From Kudoa neothunni (taxonomy: Eukaryota > Cnidaria): a stretch of 64,000 nt of DNA. The notes beneath the pieces are model-generated. The model ran no database searches. It saw nothing but the letters and a program-made list of their open reading frames with translations, and was not told where the DNA came from. The stretch covers positions 8,060,001 to 8,124,000 of the forward strand of contig OZ199838.1 of the NCBI GenBank assembly GCA_964304625.1, in the 5' to 3' direction. Shown one piece after another: positions 49,380-61,985 of this stretch. The translations under genes were made by a program, and so were the position numbers. Numbering within the stretch: position 1 is the first letter of the stretch; the number at the start of each line of letters is the position of its first letter.

Positions 49380-50229
49380 TTAATTCTCCAAACATTTAAT
49401 TATAAATTTTAAGAAACATCCGGATTAATCCTCTAGTTGTGTTACTTAAGTCTATATCAGTGCTTCCCCATTCATTTTAGTTTCGGGACACCCTACTACT
49501 TATGAGGACAACTCCACACCCCTTCTCAAAAAAGAGATATAACATGGATTTATGTTTAGGCGGGGAAAATATTTTTATTACAATAACATTAAAAAGAAAA
49601 AACCGTCTATTTTAACATGAAAACAAATGTGAATGAAATAAATAAAACAGACAATAAATTAAATGTTTATGATATTTTTCTTGTCCTTTTTGAAGAATAA
49701 TGGGGTCAAAATGGGAATCTTTATCAGATGAAGTTATGACTAAATCATAATTCGTAAAGGTACAAGATATGTTGATGTTTTAGTGCAAAATAACGGACGT
49801 GAATAGTTGAGCTTCCGCGAAATTTTGGATTACGTAGTTTTGTTGTTTCATTAGAAATTTAAAAATTTAATGAGGAAATTAAATATGTGACCCAATTTCG
49901 AATGCATAGTTTTAATTTATAAGCTTTTTGAGTGCAAACTGACTTTTATTTAAAGTATAAAAATTTTAAATAATTTAACAACAAAATCTAAATAACGTAA
50001 CCATGACACTAATTAAAATTTAATTCTTACTTGCAATGTAATTTAACTAAAAATAATAAATAATATAATTTTTAATAATTCATCCATTTTAAAACTTTTT
50101 ATATGTCGTTTATCTTTCCCTTTAAAACGTAAGACCAGCTTACAGCACATGTGTCCATCGTTCGCAATATTTCGTCTTCATTCGGTATATGAGCGTTGGC
50201 TATTCCGAAAAACGCGGAATTTTGATTTT
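49380..50229. other. Gene-free stretch with a hAT-like end
   Basis: CAGTGCTTCCCCATTC near 49460 resembles the left terminus of the MITE at 56240, and a GCACCCC-like ACACCCC lies 60 bases on. A right end was not identified. No exon seen; the promoter of the 48887-49379 gene should lie near its right-hand side. Confidence 0.4.
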
Positions 50230-50686
50230 TAGGCAATTGATAGAATCGCAATTTTAGATTATGGCTATTTTCGTGATAACCAACAATATATAATTAATTT
50301 TTGTAGAAAATTTAGATCGTATAAGTCTAAATCGATCATGTAATTGCGATGGTAAATTAAAATTGATATCTCGAAGCGATATAAATGACAAATATCAATT
50401 AAAATGCAATCATTGAAAAAAACGGATGCCTATAAGATACGGAACAATTTTAGAACTCTCAAAACTTCCTTTATGGAAGTTATTTCTGTCGGTAGTTATA
50501 GTTCTTCAACATCCAACCACGACTTATGGAGATTTAGCGAGTCATTCGGACATTTATTCATATACTACGATTTCCGAATGAAAAACAATAGTCAAGGACA
50601 TCACTTTTTTAATGTTGAATGAAGGGTTTTCCAAAATTGGTGGGAACGGTGTTGTTATTCAAATAGACGAAATTGCCATATGTAAA

Positions 50687-50785
50687 TGTTAAGAGTGCTG
50701 ATAAAAGAGACTATATTTCAAACAAACGCACTACTATCGATAACTAACTGGTCGTTGTTGCCGCGCGTGCGCCACACACATAACA
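50687..50785 (-). repeat. 3' LTR of the Gypsy element
   Basis: This 99-bp repeat is bounded by TGTTA and TAACA. Its outer flank is GTAAA (50682-50686). The end of the gag-pol frame extends into it. Confidence 0.9.
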
Positions 50786-53700
50786 CCTCTCCCGCCTTTA
50801 ATGAGGAGTCCCATGCTTTTGGCGGTCTTCTAATTCTTGTGCTTCTTCTAAGAGCCTGTTCGGATTCCACATTATTTGGAGGTGAAGGGTTATCGTTTAT
50901 CACCTTTTCGGTCTCTACGGGTTGCCTTTTATTAATGTCCATTGTCCAATAGAGTTCTCTGTTTTCCCCGTCGGTAGAGAACGGAATGCCCATCTTCGAC
51001 CCTCTCAATTGGTCAACATGCTTCTTTACCACACCACCAATATCCAACATTACCAAGTAATTCACATGACCAACTTTCTTAATTATTTCACCATTCTCCC
51101 ATTTACATCCTCCCGATTTCTTGAAATTTTGAGCCAATACTCTATCATGTATTTCGAATGTTCTAGTACCGTTAATCGGACTATTTTCAAAGACTTCACT
51201 ATTCGTGGTCTCTGATAGTCTTGTCCATAAATTGTGTGGTTTATAAGACAATAATTTGGACACTGGTAACTCATTTGTTGTAGAGTGAGGAGTGTTTCTA
51301 TACACCATCAAAAATTGGTTTAGGTTCTTTTCCAAATCATCTTCTCTGCTTTCATGTAATGCCTTTTTTAGTGTTTGTACAAATCTTTCTACTTGGCCGT
51401 TACTTGACGGGTGATACGGCGCTATTCTCACATGACGGATTCCATTACTTATCACGAAGCGATCAAATTCCTTGGAGATAAATTGTGGACCATTATCCGA
51501 AACGATAGTTTTCGCCAAACCAAATCTCGCCATCACTTCTCTCAACTTCTCCACAGTACGTTTACCGCAGAAGCTTTCATCGATAAACACTTCCGGCCAC
51601 TTCGAATATGCATCAACGACTATGAACAACATTTTTCCCTTGAAGGGCCCGGCAAAATCTATATGAATTCGCTCCATCGGCCTTTGAGGTGGAAGCCATG
51701 GGTGGTCCGGCGCTTTCTTTGGTTTGTTTAATTTTTGTGTCATGCAGTAATTACAATTTTTGATGAAGTCATTGATGTCGTTGTCGACAGTGGGCCACCA
51801 AACATATAGTCTGGCCAAAGCCTTGGTTTTTTCGACTCCCAGGTGGGATACGTGTAGCATTTTTAACACCTTCCTTTGTAATCCTTTAGGTATTATCATT
51901 CTCTCCCTATAGTAGAGTCTCTCGTCGTGAATTGAGATATGATCAAGCTTTGGCAGGTAAAACTGAATCAATTGTTTATTGTTTCCACATTCAAGCACGC
52001 TTCGGTCCTTTAGGACTCTTTTCAACGTGACCATTTCAGTTTCTTCCCCCATTAACCTTTCAAGCTCTGAGATAGGTATCAAAAAATTTTCCGACACATC
52101 TATAAAGTCAATATCGGCGTCCATTTCTCCAAAGTTTGCTGATTCCATATTCGTGGATGGCAGCCGCGATAGGCCATCAGCTATAACGTTAACACTTCCC
52201 TTCTTGTATACAATTTCGTAATCAAATCCAGTAAGATAAATTTTCCATCGGATTCTTCTTGGCGATGTGTCATTAATACCTTTCACACTATCAAACATAT
52301 AAACCAACGGCTTGTGGTCTGTAAAAATTTTGAAGTGCTTTCCTTCTAGATATTGTTGAAATTTCTTGACGCAATACACCAAGGCCAAACCTTCTTTATC
52401 TACTGCAGAATAATTTTTTCCATTCTTAGTCAATGTTCTAGAGGCGTACGCTATTGGTATATCATATCCACGCTCATCCTTATGTGCCAAGTAGCCTCCA
52501 ATTCCATTATTCGAAGCGTCCGATGTGACAACGAGTGGCAGATCTGGATTGAAATGGCCTAACATTCTCTTATTAGTAATAAGACGTTTAGCTTCTTCAA
52601 ATGTTTTTGTATGTAACGTTTGCCAATTCCATTGTCTGTTCTTTTGCAGCATTTCAGTTAGAGGATAAATTACCTCAGCCATTTTTGGGCAAAATCTTCT
52701 ATAGTAATTGAATAGGCCACATATTGAACGGAGTTGGGATATATTGGTAGGTTTAGGAGCATCTAATATCGCCGAAATTTTTGATTTCGAATGGGTGAAC
52801 CCCTCTTTAGTTATCACCACTCCGCAATATTCTATTTCTTTTCTGAAAAAGGTGCACTTATCTCTGTTTGCTTTTAAGCCATGTTTTCGAATCAATCGTA
52901 GGACAATATCCAAATTTCTCAAATACTCTTTATCGTTCTTTCCTGTGACGATAATGTCATCTAGATAGCATTTAATTCCAGGCAATGATCCAAATATGTG
53001 ATCCATCGCTTTTTGCCATAGAGCCGGAGCGGAATTTATCCCAAACGATAATCTCTTGAATCTTTTAAGGCCCGCATGTGTGTTAACTGTAAACAAATCT
53101 AGAAATTTATCATCAATCAGCATTTGATTGTAGGCTTTTTCAAGATCAATTGTCGAGAATTTTTCTCCACCACACAAGGATGCCAGAATTTCCTCTATTC
53201 GAGGTAGTGGATACTCATACTTCTCTATAGCGCCATTCACTGCCACCGAATAGTCCCCACAAATGCGTAGCTTTCCTGATTTCTTCACAACCGGAACTAT
53301 TGGTGATTCCCATTTACTATATTGCACCGATTCAATAATTCCTTCCTCTTCCAATTTCAGGAGTTCTTCTTCCACCATCTTTTTCTTGAATAGCGATAAT
53401 GGACGTGGTTTGCAAAATTTAGGGATAACATTGGGTTTCACTTCAAATTCAGCTTTGTAATCCTTTAAACATCCCAAACTTCCATTAAAAATATCGCGAT
53501 AATTGTTTAATAGCTCCTCTAAATTTGAGTACGCTCTATTCGCAACGTTTGTTGTAGTTTCGTCTTGCCACTGTAATTGAATTGATTTGATATTTTTAGG
53601 TGCTACTGAGTGATCTTGAACGATTAGTAATACTTCCGTTGGTGGCCATTTGCTAATAAAATGTTTGATCCAACTCCTACCAATTACTGGTCTCACTGCA

Positions 53701-54735
53701 GTCTCCGTCACAAACAATTCGCCCTTAAATTCCGTATCACTGGTTGTAACTTTAACAATACACTTCCCCAATACAGGAATGCGGCTTCCGTTAAACGCTT
53801 TGAATGTGTCTCCACATTTCCGTAGTTTAAGATCAGTCTTATTGTATGTATCAAAACCAATTATAGATGCTGCAGCACCAGTATCAATTTCCATGGGTAT
53901 TATTGATTTGTTAAACTTTACATGCGCAAAGAAAGGAGGGCAATAATTAATCAAATTGATATTATCATCATAATTTATCGAGTTCAAATCACCTTGAGTA
54001 GTATCTTCCTGGGTTTGAATACAGTTAATTTTCTTCTGCTTGCACATTCTAGACGAGTGTCCCATTTTTTTGCAAGTGAAACAATTTTTATCAGCAAAAT
54101 AGCATCTACTCTCCGGATGATTGCTCTTGCCACATCTTCGGCATTTCTTATATCCTTTTGACACTACATTCGCCATCAGGTCCTGGTTGCAGCTTTTCAC
54201 GTTGACTATGTCATGAGAGCTTTCCATTGTTGCTTCCATAGCAATAGCAATCTCTTGGGTTCTTTCCCAGGTTAAGTTCTCACCCTCAGACAGTAACCTA
54301 TCTTGAATAGGTTTGAATTTAGGCGCCAGTCCACACACAAGTTTATCTCTCAGGGCATCGCGTAAAAATTGACCGAATTTGCAATCTTTAGCCTCTCTTC
54401 TCAAGCGTAAGGTGAATTCTCGTATAGACTCTTCCTCTCTCTGCTGGCTTTTATTGAACTTGAACCTTTCCACAATGGAGTTAGTTTTATGTTTGAAATG
54501 TTCGTTCAATGCATTCATAATCTCCTCCAGTGTAACTTCATCCAGTACTCTAGGTTGGATCAGGTTGCTCAGCAGTTCGACTGTTTCATTTCCAGCCACC
54601 GCAACAAATGCTGCTTTTGCCACCGAGGGTTTAATGTCATGAGCCACCAGCAACGCGTTAAACCTCTGTTGGTAAATTTCCCATGATTCACCTTGTTTAT
54701 ACTCTCCAAAATTATTGAACATACTCGCCGCCAAT

Positions 54736-54834
54736 TGTTAAGAGTGCTGATAAAAGAGACTATATTTCAAACAAACGCACTACTATCGATAACTAACTAG
54801 TCGTTGTTGTCGCGCGTGCGCCACACACATAACA
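54736..54834 (-). repeat. 5' LTR of the Gypsy element
   Basis: This 99-bp repeat is about 98% identical to the other LTR and is followed outside by GTAAA (54835-54839). The gag start codon lies only one base inside its inner edge, leaving almost no leader. Confidence 0.9.
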
Positions 54835-54946
54835 GTAAAAGAAAACATGATGTTGGTCGAATCCTGAAAAATCAACAATTTTGGATGACTGGAGGAGTAG
54901 ATGAAAATGGTAACTGTTTTCTTAAATTTTCACGATATCGAAATAC

Positions 54947-55340
54947 AGTAAGGTCTCGATATTGTGCACTAAATGGGGACATGAGCTTTTACTGCCCAAA
55001 AAGAAATCGCTGCCGAATATCAACGTTACGCGCGTGCGCCGCTAGTTTAATTTTTTATTTTTAACGAAAAAATGATCTACCTCATTTTTATCATTAAATC
55101 AAAAATGTGAAATGCATCGATCTAATAATATACGGTCTTTTCTTCATCTTCCGCGAACTTTAGATCAAGAGTTTTCAAAATGTCAAAAGATAGTTGAAGA
55201 CATCCAACCATTTTTTGATCGTTAATATTTAACAGAAAATTCATAAACTCCTTTAAAACAGGGTGTTTCTTTAAATTTACCAATGACACTATGTGGAAAT
55301 TTTATCCCTATAAATTAAGCGCTCTATAATTCTATTACAG
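54947..55340 (-). mobile_element. Decayed Tigger fragment
   Basis: TA followed by CAGTAAGGTCTCGATATTG at 54947 has the local Tigger TIR form. On the minus strand at about 55315-55240, KFPHSVIGKFKETPCFKGVY matches the Tigger core segment LHVIGKFKKPRCFKGI of copies A and B. The rest of the element is missing or unrecognisable. Confidence 0.6.
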
Positions 55341-55387
55341 GTTTTTTGATTGTTTCATTTCTATTTAATTCAACTTCCCTATATCAT

Positions 55388-57537
55388 ACTAGCGCAAAAG
55401 CCCCGCTTCGCATGGGCTTCCTTGCCTGGCCACGCAGACTAAAGCCTTGAGTAGGTCATGGTCATTTGAAGTTCAAAGTAAATTAAGAGTATTTAGATCA
55501 ATAGTACAAAGAATACCCGATTAGCGGATGATTTATTTAACTAATTTGGCGCATGAACCTTATTTAATATTTTTAAAGCCGAATAAACACTACTGAGCGT
55601 TTAAATTTCCTATTTAGAGCTCCTAAAGTATCGATTTTCTCCTTGTTGTTTGCGGTAATCTCTAAATCATACCATACCATACCTTATGAATTGGACTAAT
55701 CTTGTTAAACATCAACAAATGAATTTGATATTAATGCTTGGATACATAACCTAATATTACCTTTCTTATGTGGACTATTTCAATTATTAAATTACATTTC
55801 AATAATTTTAAAGTAAAATAAACACTATGGTACGTTTACAATTAACTTTGAAAACTTTAACAAAATGATCTATATGTTTGCATAAATCCTCAAATCAACC
55901 AATCATACCACGTGAAAACGTTTTTAATGATTTTGCAGGATGCAAACCTTTTATAATTTTTTACATATTTTATGTGTTGAAATAAAATTTTATCTTTCCA
56001 TATGTATGCTCAAATGGAGCGATATGTCTCTCAATAAAGAATGAAAAATGCGTACACACTGACACGGATTACCGGTTTGCTATATATAGTGGATAGATTT
56101 CTAAATAACTAACATATCATTACCAGTATTTTTTGGTTATTTATGTTAACGTCGATTTTTGAGTCGTACGGCAAACTATTGCCTCTGGAGAAAGTTTGCC
56201 GGAATCTGTTAAATGCGCAAGTGTCATGTTCTATTATATCAGTGCTTCCCAACTAAAACTGGACTCGCACCCCTATTTTTTGACAAATCGAAATTCGCAT
56301 CCCTTTTCATAAGATAAGGTGTAACTGACTTAAAATTTATTTTCAATTTTGACCGGATCTCGCACCACCTGAAACCAAAGTTCGCACCCCTTAAGGTGCG
56401 GGCACCCCCAGTTGGGAACCCCTATACTATATGTAAAGCTGAAGTGTCCGAGTGTGTGTCAGCAAATACGCATGTGCGTCTAATTTTTTTCCTTATAGAG
56501 AGACATATATGAAATTTTATAAGAATAACAACGTGTCAACAAATTTTTAAATAGTTTTCACACTACCAAATGTTCCCTAAGGTGTTTAGAAAATGGTGAT
56601 TTGTCGTTTCAAAGTTTGTTTATCGGATTACTTGAGTTTAACGATAAGATTAACGCCTGCTTATGACCTACTGATGGCTGGTTGATGTTGATTAACTGTC
56701 GCCATCTAACTTTTTATATAATATTGGCGTGTATATTTGGGTGTTTGCACAAATTCACTCCTTATTTGTGGGGTTTTAACGTATTTGATTTGATAAGCGT
56801 ATTTTGAAGTTTCTACTACTGGATTTAGATGCAACAAAAAGTCAATATTTGTTTCATTAATAACGAGTTGATAATGCATGTTGTAATAAGATAGATTGAT
56901 TCATTGTAATGCAAGTACTGTGTTCATAGATTACATTGAAATCGTCCACCAAGTCTAACTTTCCGTGATTAAATTAAATGCAGATGGCTGTACTTTTTTC
57001 GGCCAATTATTTAAATTGTTTATGTTGGCGCGGTTTGTGGCTGTTTATGGGAAAAAGTGCGTTAAGCTTTTGCCGAGTCAAAGGATAATAATTTGAGAAA
57101 TACGAACTTATTTTCTTCTGTCTCCATATCTTTTTCTATTTATTTGTCTCCGGTAAACAGTGTTGCACAAAATTTCTGAGCCTGGCCAGAATTCGACGTT
57201 GAAAAATCCAAGGATCACAAAATGACGTTTTAAAGAACACTTTAAGGGCATTTAAATAATTCGGAAATACAAAAAAATACGACACTGACAATAGATTATT
57301 TAACGTTGGTGCCGGGAAACGAAATTTTTAAATGGACGCCAGGATTGATACCTTCCTTCAGAGAAATGATCATAATTTAAATTGCATATTCACAGTCGTT
57401 AAAATATAATGCTTAAGAAAATGTTTAGTTTGATTAAATCTATTGGTTAATTTGAAATATTAATATCTTTTTCGAATGCTATTAAGAAGTTTTTCAGTGC
57501 TTATTACTCCCAAACAACGCTGGGCAGTTCCGCTAGT
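55388..57537. repeat. Unknown repeat bounded by inverted ACTAGCG ends
   Basis: The left boundary is ACTAGCGC-AAAAGCCCCGCT (55388); the right boundary, read inward, is ACTAGCGGAACTGCCCAGCG (57537). Such GCTAGT-terminated motifs occur in Helitron-like and other repeats of invertebrates, but no Rep/helicase coding was found, so the class is open. It contains a hAT MITE at 56240-56424 and otherwise no gene. Confidence 0.35.
56240..56424. mobile_element. hAT MITE with near-perfect 8-bp target duplication
   Basis: This 185-bp element has ends CAGTGCTTCCCAACT and, inward from the right, TAGGGGTTCCCAACTGGGGG. The flanks TATTATAT (56232-56239) and TACTATAT (56425-56432) match at 7 of 8 positions. Subterminal CGCACCCC repeats are typical of hAT MITEs. 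Confidence 0.8.
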
Positions 57538-58266
57538 TATTATAAAAACACGTACTTAAGCAACATATATAATTACCGCACAAACCGTAAACTATAAAAT
57601 TTAGAATTTTTAAACTTATTGTTGTTTCCAATTATACGTCCTCGCCATGCGTCTAAATACAATATGTCATAGTGTATCTATCTACTACAGTATGCAGCCG
57701 ATATTACGCACTTCCATCGATACGACGTAATCAAAATTTATATCAGGTGAGACGTTTTGTACTATTATTGTGATTGTAACAAGATAAAAGTCTTAAAAAT
57801 ATTTTTGAATTAAACTAGGAAATTTCCATCTGTCGTATCACGTGACTAACAGACGATACGCACTTTTTCGATCAAACCACGTAGATTAAATTGTTTTGCT
57901 GGAAACGAGGGAAAAATTTTAATTCTGACGGTTGAATTTTTGAACGAAGGGAAAAAGTTTTTTAGATTTCTATCAAAAAAATGATCGTTTTCATAAAAAT
58001 TAAATTAGAATAAATTTTATTTCAAGACAATGCTAGTTTCTAATTATAGAATGTTATAGATGCACATAAATAAAGATTTTTTGGTAAAAATATAAAAAAA
58101 AATTCATATTGCGCTAAAAAGTGAAGAAGGTATAAAATAGTATTTATAATTTTTTAGAACTGACCATTCACTAAATTTTATCCCAGTGTAAAAGAATATA
58201 AATATTTTATCAATAAATATGATTAAAATAAAAATTGAAAATTATTTTGCGGCCAAATAATCTTAA
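57538..58266. other. Gene-free stretch
   Basis: No exon seen. CAGTATGCAGCCGATATTAC at 57688, after TA, has the form of a Tigger end, but no partner was found. Confidence 0.4.
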
Positions 58267-60447
58267 CCTTCCAAGTAAAATGGGGTATTTTTATACCCCA
58301 GACCTATTTAATCTTTAATTTTTTACCTCAAATCTAAGACTAAAACTTTTTATATTCCGTCTAATCTTTTAACGTTGTATAATACATATTCTACCTGATA
58401 CAAATTTTTTTTTGTAAACTAAAATTTAACGCCAAAATACCCTCAGAGGAAAATTGGGGTATTTTTACACCCCACATTTTTTTAAACTAAATTATTCCAA
58501 ATACAAAATAATATTTATTGGGAAAATTTGATACAATTTCATCGACGAATTATTGTTTAAATCAACAAATAGTACTGGTTATATTCCTAACGCGGATGGG
58601 CGTTAGGAATATGAGCTCGAGTGAGTATGACGGCAGCTGCTCTGATATTGATTCTTCTGACCTGGATTATTCCTTTATATGTGATAGGTCATCAGATAAT
58701 TCGGAAGTTGAAACCAATGTTCCATCTGTCTCTTTAATAGATAAGAATGGAACCTTATGGACAATTGAAAAACCCTCGACTTCTAGAACTGCGGTCGAAA
58801 ATATTTTGACCAGTTGTGCTGGTGTTTCATCCTTCGTTTTGCAGAATGTTAATGAAATTCTTGATACGTTTAAAGTGTTTTTTCGCTAGGAAATACATGA
58901 TTTAATTTTAAAACATACAAATCAATACGGTAAACATTTTTTTGGTGATGCTTGGAAGCAATTAGATAGTGTCGAATTCGATGGATTCATCGGATGTTTA
59001 TTGTTGATGGGAATATTTGATGATAATCAACAACCAGTCAAAGAATTGTTTGGGTTAGAAGAGGGGAGACAAGAAAAACATTAGATAAATTTTGCCACAT
59101 TCGTGAACTCTGGGATATCTGGGTCGACTCACTTATCCAGAGTTTTCGACCTTTTGAAGATCTTTGCGTCGATGAGCAACTTGTGGCTTTTAGAGGTCGT
59201 TGTAAATTCAAACAATATATGCCAAAAAAGCCTTCAAAATATGGCCTAAAGTTTTATTTAATAACTGGCCCAAAGTCAACTTTTGTTTGCAATGCAATTG
59301 TCTATTTGGGAAAGCGATCTCAAAATGATACGAGGGCTGTGAATGTTGGGAGGAATATTGTTTTAAAGTTAGTGGAACCATTTGAACGTTCTGGTCGAAA
59401 TGTCGTATGTGACAATTTTTTCACGTTTATTGAGTTAGCGGATGAATTGTTGCGAAAAAAACTTTCAATTGTTGGAACGATGAGTTCGAATAAGAGGGAG
59501 ATACCACCATATTTGAGACCAGATAAAACGACTCCTCTTCATTCATCTCTTTTTGTTTTTAATAACAAAAAAATGATGCTAAGATATCTGCCTCGCAGAA
59601 ATAAACCCGTTTATATGCTTTGTTCCTCCTCAACAAACACCCAAATATCAACAGAAAGGCCATTAAAACCCGATGTTATAATGCATTAGAATGCAGTAAA
59701 AGGCGGAGTTGATACGATTTCCAGATTATTGGCAGCAATAAATGTGAGACGAATATCTTGTCGTTGGCCGTTAATTGTTTTCTTTAACATGGTTGATATC
59801 AGTCTGATTAATGCGTTTTGTATATACAAAAATTTATTCCCTTCCTCAAAATTACTCCGGAGGGAATTTTTGAAAATGATGGCAACCCAATTGACACATC
59901 GACTGCTTTTGAGACGGAAACAAAATATGACAGCTAGTGAAGATTCCTCTGTTATGATTGGACAAAATAGTTACGGGAGATGTCGATTTTGCGATAGGAA
60001 GTATGATAGAAAAACCAAAATAAAATGCGACGTTTGTGCTTCATCTTGCTGCAAATTCCATTCCAATCATATTTGTTTTAACCGATAATTATATGTCAAT
60101 TTTGTCTTATTCTTATTATTCTATTATTAGTGTTATTCTTTTGTTCGTTCATTTAATAAAATAATTCTAATACCGCTTAAAAGCTTTCCTAAAATAGAAT
60201 CTTAAAAGTATTGTCAATAAACATCCTACTTCTGCAATGTGATCAATTTTGATTTGTGCGGATGCGCTGCTGTACATGCTTAGCTAGAAATATTGGTCTA
60301 TAATTTCAAATTTAATCGATAAAAATACTTCAAAATTTTCAAAAATAATTATTTTCGAATTCTTAATAATTTGGTTTAAAAAAATGTGGGGTGTAAAAAT
60401 ACCCCAATTTTACTCAGAGGGTGTAAATTTTACAGTGACTTGGAAGG
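58267..60447 (+). mobile_element. piggyBac-type element 3, lightly decayed
   Basis: TTAA at 58263-58266 and 60448-60451. Both ends start CCTTCCAAGT and carry GGGGTATTTTTATACCCC-like palindromes (58282-58299, 58456-58473, 60388-60405). The plus-strand transposase starts near 58612 (MSSSEYDGSCS). The catalytic blocks are LCVDEQLVAFRGRCKFKQY, VVCDNFFTF and NAVKGGVDTIS. The Cys-rich C-terminal finger (CRFCDRKY, CDVCASSCC) is intact. Breaks are a stop at 58887, a shift near 59060-59180 and a TAG at 59687, so it is inactive but well preserved. Confidence 0.9.
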
Positions 60448-60451
60448 TTAA

Positions 60452-61191
60452 TAACGTTTTTTGGTTATTCTATTTAAATAAACTATATAATACCCATGCT
60501 GAAAAATAAAGAAAACGCAAAATAAAATTACACGCACACGCATCTTTGGTGTGTATTATCGGTTGCCTATCGTAGATATATGAAGTTCTTATGTCTGTCA
60601 GTGTGTGTGTTTGCATCAGTACGCATGTGCCGCGAAGAAACTTTCATTAAATTCCGCCTTTAATATACATTTAGAAAGATGATACTATTACAAAAAATCG
60701 CTAATTCACTTACGATAGTTTACAAAATAAATATCGGTATCAGAAATAAGGAAATTTCTGGTTAGTTACATAAATTACCAGATTAAAGAGTACCTGCATA
60801 ATATCTAATATTGCTGTTTGTTCACTCCAGAGTTTAACTCAATTAGAATGAACTTTTACTCATTATACACAAAGAAAATCTGTTAATTATGATATAGAAT
60901 GTTTTAAAAATTTTACGTATGCATGTTCGGAGTAATTTTAAGACAAATAAAACTATTAACGTCACATTTACAAGAGTTTTTTCATTTCCCTTAAAATTTT
61001 AAGCATAACCAAATTATTTAGGATGTATTTTCACTTATCAAGTGTTATGGATATAGTTAAGCGTACAAGATTATGGTCATTATAAATTGAACACATAATT
61101 TGAGATTAAAGTCGTTGTCATGTTGGAATAATTTGGGTCTCTACACGCATTCTAAAAACGATGTAAGATGTGTGTAGAGTTTTCAAATAAT
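60452..61191. other. Gene-free stretch
   Basis: No exon seen. The segment 60590-60650 (GTGTGTGTTTGCATCAGTAC, then GCATGTGCCG) resembles 56445-56475 inside the repeat at 55388-57537, suggesting a fragment of the same repeat. Confidence 0.4.
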
Positions 61192-61985
61192 TAAATTTTT
61201 GTGATAACTTCTTAAATGAAAATTTCTTTTTATCAAATATATCGGTTGAAGTTTAAACTATATCCGACTTTTCAATAAGTTTTACTCATTTTTTAGTTTT
61301 CCTAAACTTTCTTTCAAAACAGTTGGCATAACTAATTCTATAAGTTTCTATATTTGATGAGATAGTTTTTTAAATAATGTTTAGTTTCTTAATAACCTAA
61401 TTATTCCCTACCCCAGACCTTAAGGTTAATATTCAAATCAATATATAATTTTCTTTTCGCTAAGCTACTTCATTGTGATATAAAAGTTGTGTGAAAATAC
61501 GCGACACCTCATTCTATACGTAGTTTAAGAATTTATATTCACACATACTTTTGTACAAAATAAAGTCCCCTCTCAATTCGTGCCATGTAAGTAAATAAGA
61601 AATTATTGGTCTATTGGATCTAACCGACATTTTCACAAAGTTTTCGTTAATCTGAGAATAATTTAATACAAGGAAATATTTTTAGAGCAATCAAACAGTA
61701 CGTCTATTTTTAAAAGGATGCACTCCTTCGAGACAACCGGTTGATATTTAAGCAGTACTGCAATTATTCAAACCAAAAACACCTGTACATTTGAGATTTA
61801 ATCGTATTTGATGATCAAATTTATATATTTTTGAACCAGTAAGTATTTTTGTTAAAAAGAAAGGTTTCGTTTATTTAAAAATTGGGAAATTATGCTAAAA
61901 TAGTGAATATGTAAGTTACCACTTACAGATTATTAAAGCCTCATTAATATCCTTTATAAAATTGAAAAAAAGGAGTAACAATTAA
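61192..61985 (-). repeat. Dispersed repeat R, copy 2
   Basis: Reverse-complement counterpart of 15040-15803. It carries CCCCAGACCTTAAGGTTA and ends at TTAA (61982-61985), the target of the piggyBac that follows; the remainder of the repeat presumably lies beyond that element, outside the window. No coding potential. Confidence 0.7.

Larger units (their letters stand above)
50687..54834 (-). mobile_element. Ty3/Gypsy LTR retrotransposon, looks whole
   Basis: A 4148-bp element with 99-bp LTRs (50687-50785 and 54736-54834, TGTTA...TAACA on either strand) that differ at about two positions, and a 5-bp target duplication GTAAA. On the minus strand one continuous gag-pol frame of 1338 codons runs from 54734 to 50718. 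Parts in order are Gag, a zinc knuckle (CRRCGKSNHPESRC), protease (DTGAAAS), reverse transcriptase (YLDD), RNase H (DASNNGIGG), and integrase with an HHCC finger and a DDE core (DNGPQF). A TGGCGGCG primer-site candidate follows the 5' LTR and a purine tract (AAAGGCGGGAGAGG) precedes the 3' LTR. The near-identical LTRs suggest a young insertion. The K02A2.6/Mag-like affinity is from memory. Confidence 0.93.
50230..54946 (+). mobile_element. Merlin element interrupted by an LTR retrotransposon
   Basis: Remnant starting near 50258 with GYFRD, related to the Merlin at 4813. The catalytic block GGNGVVIQIDE ends at the insertion site (50686), and RKHDVGRI, QQFWMTGGVDENGNC continues at 54840. The first Asp (IDE) is present, but the N-terminal portion has stops. 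The right part is cut off at 54946 by a Tigger-like end. Outer TIRs were not identified. Confidence 0.7.

Noticed and set aside
50718-54734. Many plus-strand frames across the Gypsy element
   Set aside because: They are antisense shadows of the gag-pol frame and show no domain or start context of their own.
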